NCBI GenBank assembly: GCA_031292485.1 | Contig: JARLHA010000007.1 | Location: 31,134-95,133, forward strand | Reading direction: 5' to 3' | Length of the DNA: 64,000 bases | Source: Mucilaginibacter sp. | Lineage (GTDB): Bacteria > Bacteroidota > Bacteroidia > Sphingobacteriales > Sphingobacteriaceae | In this document: positions 61,300 through 64,000 of the stretch, in pieces | How positions within the stretch are numbered: position 1 is the stretch's first letter | Layout: every line of letters begins with the position of its first letter | Made by a program: the position numbers and the translations under genes | Notes under the pieces: model-generated | What the model saw: the letters and a program-made list of their open reading frames with translations, nothing else | Told to the model about the DNA's origin: nothing | The model's database searches: none

Positions 61300-61405
61300 T
61301 TAGTCCGAAAGTTGGGAAAGTCCGAAAGTCCGAAAGAAAAAGAAAAAAAACAGCAGCCCATCTGCTTCTTCCCTACTTTCGGACTTTCCCGACTTTCAGA
61401 CTTTG
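61300..61405. repeat. AGTCCGAAAG inverted short-repeat element, second locus
   Basis: The left arm 61302-61337 reads AGTCCGAAAGTTGGGAAAG and AGTCCGAAAGTCCGAAAG. The right arm 61373-61401 reads CTTTCGGACTTTCCCGACTT in the opposite sense. The loop is about 36 bp. It occupies the space between cysS and the oxygenase gene. Confidence 0.82.
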
Positions 61406-61406
61406 A

Positions 61407-62369
61407 TTATTTCTTCAGTCCAATTTCTCTCAGGCGTTCATCCAGATATTCGCCGGCTGTAATATCATCATATTGCTTTGGATGAGATCCATCAATACAC
61501 GAAGATAAACAATTGAGGTTCATGCCGGCTTTTGGGTGAAGAAAAAACGGCACCGAAAAACGCGAAAATTTCATTAACTCCCCTGGCGGATTAACCACCC
61601 GGTGCGTGGTTGATTTTAATTTATTATTCGTTAGCCTTTGAAGCATATCACCTACATTAACCACCAGGTCTTCGCCGTAGGCTTTAACGGGAAACCACTC
61701 GTTCTCGCGGGTTAACAGTTCGAGCCCGTCGGCACTTGCACCGATCAACAGGGTGATCAGGTTAATATCTTCATGGGCGCCTGCCCTAACCGCATCTTCC
61801 GGCAAAGCATCCGGATCTGCAATAGGGAAATAGTGAAGCGTCCGCAGGATGGAATTTCCGTTGTGTGCCTCGGCATCGAAGTAATTCTCGGGCAACCCGA
61901 GATAAAGGGATATCGCCCGTAACAAATGAATGCCTGCCCATTCCAGTTTTTTATAAACCTCAAGTGTTGTGTTATTGAAATCCGGCACTTCCTCCACCTT
62001 TATATTTTCAGGGTATTCCCGTTTCAGCGCATCATCATCGGTAACCGTTTGGCCAATCTGCCAAAACTCTTTCAGATCGGGTGCTGTAAACCCTTTAGCA
62101 GTTTCTTTTTGTTTACTGGTATACCCGCGCTGGCCGGCAAGGCCAGGTATTTCGTATTTGGCTTTAATTGCGTCAGGGAGTGCAAAAAGCTCCTTAACAT
62201 CGCCGTATAGCTTGTCAATCAGCCCTTTATCCAAACCATGATTAGTGATGGTAACAAAACCCGTTTCGTTAAATGCTTTTCCTATATCGTCCGAGAATTG
62301 TTTACGTTGATTTTTATCGCCATTAATATAAAAATCCAGATCAAGCCGTGGAATATTTACAGTGCCCAT
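61407..62369 (-). CDS. 2-oxoglutarate/Fe(II)-dependent oxygenase, isopenicillin-N-synthase family
   Basis: A 320-residue double-stranded beta-helix oxygenase. Iron ligands are H199-x-D201 ('GAHEDINLITLL') and H256 ('TTHRVVNPP'); the 2-oxoglutarate carboxylate arginine is R270 in 'FSRFSVPFF'. The N-terminal DIOX_N region has 'FNETGFVTITNHGLDK'. Bacterial members hydroxylate or oxidise diverse small molecules. The substrate is not evident from context. Its stop adjoins the repeat between it and cysS. Confidence 0.9.
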   Translation of the reverse strand: MGTVNIPRLDLDFYINGDKNQRKQFSDDIGKAFNETGFVTITNHGLDKGLIDKLYGDVKELFALPDAIKAKYEIPGLAGQRGYTSKQKETAKGFTAPDLKEFWQIGQTVTDDDALKREYPENIKVEEVPDFNNTTLEVYKKLEWAGIHLLRAISLYLGLPENYFDAEAHNGNSILRTLHYFPIADPDALPEDAVRAGAHEDINLITLLIGASADGLELLTRENEWFPVKAYGEDLVVNVGDMLQRLTNNKLKSTTHRVVNPPGELMKFSRFSVPFFLHPKAGMNLNCLSSCIDGSHPKQYDDITAGEYLDERLREIGLKK

Positions 62370-62530
62370 AAGTAATGTATTTAAAATGCTGTAAAGCTAT
62401 TTAATTTAAAAACACCTGTATAATGATTATGTAAAAATTAAAGCTTAGAATGACCTTGCAACGCTCACTTTATTTAACAAAACGTAAATAATAAAAACAA
62501 TTGTTATGTTAAACGTTTTACTATTTAATA

Positions 62531-62546
62531 TGTCGAAAATTCGACA
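62531..62546. promoter_or_regulatory. Perfect palindrome upstream of the DUF6600 gene
   Basis: TGTCGAA-AA-TTCGACA, 7-bp arms, centred 32 bp before the ATG at 62571. It may be an operator or a transcript hairpin near the start. No T run follows. Confidence 0.5.
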
Positions 62547-62570
62547 GACAATTAAGATAGTCAACTAAAA

Positions 62571-64000
62571 ATGAAAACATTAAATAAATTATTGGGCATT
62601 GGTTTGCTGGCATTCACGCTGATGCTGGCCGCTCCAAAAACTACAAAAGCGCAGGATGGCGCTTATATTTCCGACCAGGAATTTTACGATAACTTACAGC
62701 CTTATGGCACCTGGGTGGATGATCCTGATTACGGCAATGTTTGGGTACCGGATGTGGAAGATGGGTTTAGGCCCTACGCTACACGCGGGCACTGGGTATT
62801 AACCGATTATGGGAATACCTGGGTTTCAGATTACCCATGGGGATGGGCTACTTTTCATTATGGCCGTTGGCGTTATGATGACTATTATGGATGGGAATGG
62901 ATTCCCGGTCATCATTGGGCACCTGCCTGGGTTAGCTGGCGCCACGGCGGCGGATATTACGGCTGGGCCCCGTTAATGCCGGGTATAAGTATCAGTATAG
63001 TTATCGGAGGTGGTAACCACATACCCGATAATTATTGGGTATGTGCACCCCAGGCTTATATTAACAGGCCAAATATTGACAATTACTATACCCCACCTTC
63101 AAGATCGGTGACCATTATACATAATACAACTATAATTAATAATACCTACGTTTATAATAATCAAACTTATATTTCAGGCCCCCGTCCGCAGGAAGTCAGG
63201 CAGGCGACACACCAAAACGTAAAGGTTTATAATATTACCAACGTTAATAACACTACCACGGTTAACAATATTCATAATAACACCATAAATATTTACAGGC
63301 CAGCCGTTCAGGCCAAGCCCGACGCACACCCAACCAGGGTAGTTGATGCCATTGCCTACAAACAACAAAACCCCAACCAGGCCATTGCAAACACGCGCCG
63401 GGGTGGTGCTCCTGCATTTAATCATACTAATGCAGCAAAACTTGCTATGGTTGCCAAAGCACCCACCCCCGATAATAAAGTTGTGCGTGTTAACCCTGTA
63501 GTCAACAAGCCAAACAATACACAACCTGTTAATCGTCCGGGCCAGCCGGTTGTTACACACCAGGCGCAACCTGGCAATTTTAAACAACCACAGCAACCTC
63601 AGCAGCCAAAGGCTACCCGACAGGCTGCCCGGCAGGGGGCAGCACAGCAGGCACAACAGGCAAAGCAGCCTCAGCAACAAAAAGTCATACAGCAAGAACA
63701 AGCAGCACAGCAAAAGGCCGCGCAGCAACAGCTTCAACAAAAGGCAACTCAATCGGCGCAACAGCAAAAGGCCGCGCAGCAACAGCTTCAACAAAAGGCA
63801 ACTCAATCGGCGCAACAGCAAAAGGCCGCGCAGCAACAGCTTCAGCAAAGGGCAACTCAATCGGCGCAACAGCAAAAGGCCGCGCAGCAACAGGTTCAGC
63901 AAAGGGCAACTCAATCGGCGCAACAGCAAAAGGCTGCGCAGCAACAGGTTCAGCAAAAGGCAACTCAATCGGCGCAACAGCAAAAGGCTGCGCAGCAACA
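62571..64000 (+). CDS. DUF6600 exported protein with Gln-rich tandem repeats, 3' end outside window
   Basis: At least 476 residues. Signal peptide 'LLAFTLMLAAPKTTKAQ' (1-28), then a Trp/Tyr/Gly-rich DUF6600 domain (about 32-145, 'LQPYGTWVDDPDYGNVWVPDV', 'GRWRYDDYYGWEWIPGHHWAP'). Next comes a beta-rich low-complexity linker with 'NNTTTVNN'-like stretches, and from about residue 345 Gln/Ala-rich sequence leading into exact 18-residue repeats. It is probably anchored at or exported to the cell surface. A Leu/Arg-rich frame on the opposite strand is an artefact of the repeats. Confidence 0.82.
   Translation, partial: MKTLNKLLGIGLLAFTLMLAAPKTTKAQDGAYISDQEFYDNLQPYGTWVDDPDYGNVWVPDVEDGFRPYATRGHWVLTDYGNTWVSDYPWGWATFHYGRWRYDDYYGWEWIPGHHWAPAWVSWRHGGGYYGWAPLMPGISISIVIGGGNHIPDNYWVCAPQAYINRPNIDNYYTPPSRSVTIIHNTTIINNTYVYNNQTYISGPRPQEVRQATHQNVKVYNITNVNNTTTVNNIHNNTINIYRPAVQAKPDAHPTRVVDAIAYKQQNPNQAIANTRRGGAPAFNHTNAAKLAMVAKAPTPDNKVVRVNPVVNKPNNTQPVNRPGQPVVTHQAQPGNFKQPQQPQQPKATRQAARQGAAQQAQQAKQPQQQKVIQQEQAAQQKAAQQQLQQKATQSAQQQKAAQQQLQQKATQSAQQQKAAQQQLQQRATQSAQQQKAAQQQVQQRATQSAQQQKAAQQQVQQKATQSAQQQKAAQQ
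63717..64000 (+). repeat. 54-bp coding tandem repeat
   Basis: Units start at 63717, 63771, 63825, 63879, 63933 and 63987 with an exact 54-bp period. Each encodes AAQQQLQQKATQSAQQQK with L/V and K/R variants. Five full copies and the start of a sixth are visible, and the array runs off the right edge. Confidence 0.93.

Noticed and set aside
63174..63998. Leu/Arg-rich 274-residue frame on the minus strand
   Set aside because: It is the complement of the Gln-rich 54-bp repeat of the DUF6600 gene; the plus strand has signal peptide and domain, the minus strand only a periodic low-complexity product.
63717..64000. Possible CRISPR array
   Set aside because: Units are contiguous with no unique spacers and keep one reading frame; this is a coding tandem repeat.

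Overview
The window looks like chromosomal DNA of a Sphingobacteriaceae-type Bacteroidota, most like Mucilaginibacter or Pedobacter. This is inferred from gene families and promoter style, not from a database search. The grounds are: several TAnnTTTG promoter boxes with an upstream TTG, almost no Shine-Dalgarno sites, many Bacteroidota-type families (DUF4199, DUF2007, DUF2723, DUF2027-Smr, DUF3472, DUF6600, TapB-like), lipoproteins, and intergenic repeats of the kinds common in this family. I see no rRNA, tRNA, CRISPR array, prophage or complete insertion sequence.

Layout. 0-2.7 kb: a minus-strand WYL-regulator cluster (YafY-like regulator, DoxX, EVE, AHSA1, GyrI-like). 2.8-6.4 kb: DUF2007, LuxR-HTH and DUF4199 proteins, a glycosylasparaginase-type hydrolase and CutC. 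6.4-8.9 kb: a sugar-acid operon (TIM-barrel isomerase, KDGal kinase, KDPGal aldolase) with two promoter-like sites. 8.9-11 kb: a 748-bp control region with two identical LacI-type palindromes, then a secreted GH13 alpha-amylase. 11-20.4 kb: a lipoprotein, two VOC proteins, ferritin, GH20 hexosaminidase, a GT39-like transferase, an acyltransferase and a dual-specificity phosphatase. 20.6-25.3 kb: lysC-lysA, a HAD protein, cold-shock and YtxH proteins. 25.4-37.1 kb: M1 peptidase, Smr protein, a divergent pyruvate-kinase-like protein, DUF3472, a kinase remnant, a sensor kinase, a deacetylase, an ECF sigma factor and a ClpP paralogue. 37.2-44.2 kb: type III polyketide synthase with an ICMT-like methyltransferase, an orphan receptor, and an Lrp regulator divergent from mmsA plus a class III aminotransferase.

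44.2-54.3 kb is the most accessory-looking part. It holds a PAS-HisKA protein without an ATPase domain, small hypothetical genes around a divergent operator, a frameshifted lipoprotein gene, and a compact module of GNAT/AstA-like acyltransferase, E1/ThiF-like adenylyltransferase, 7TM-DISM histidine kinase, receiver-kinase hybrid and two single-domain receivers. This module is my best candidate for an undescribed system: the two enzymes could make or modify a small molecule read by the 7TM kinase. 54.3-64 kb returns to core-like genes (DUF2723, TapB-like, NTF2-like, cysS, 2OG oxygenase), ending in a DUF6600 protein with a Gln-rich tandem repeat cut by the window edge.

A second theme is repeats. 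Many intergenic gaps hold a short degenerate tandem motif arranged as opposing arms, in several unrelated motif families. One such motif has entered the lysA coding sequence in frame, and others lengthen the 5' ends of open frames.
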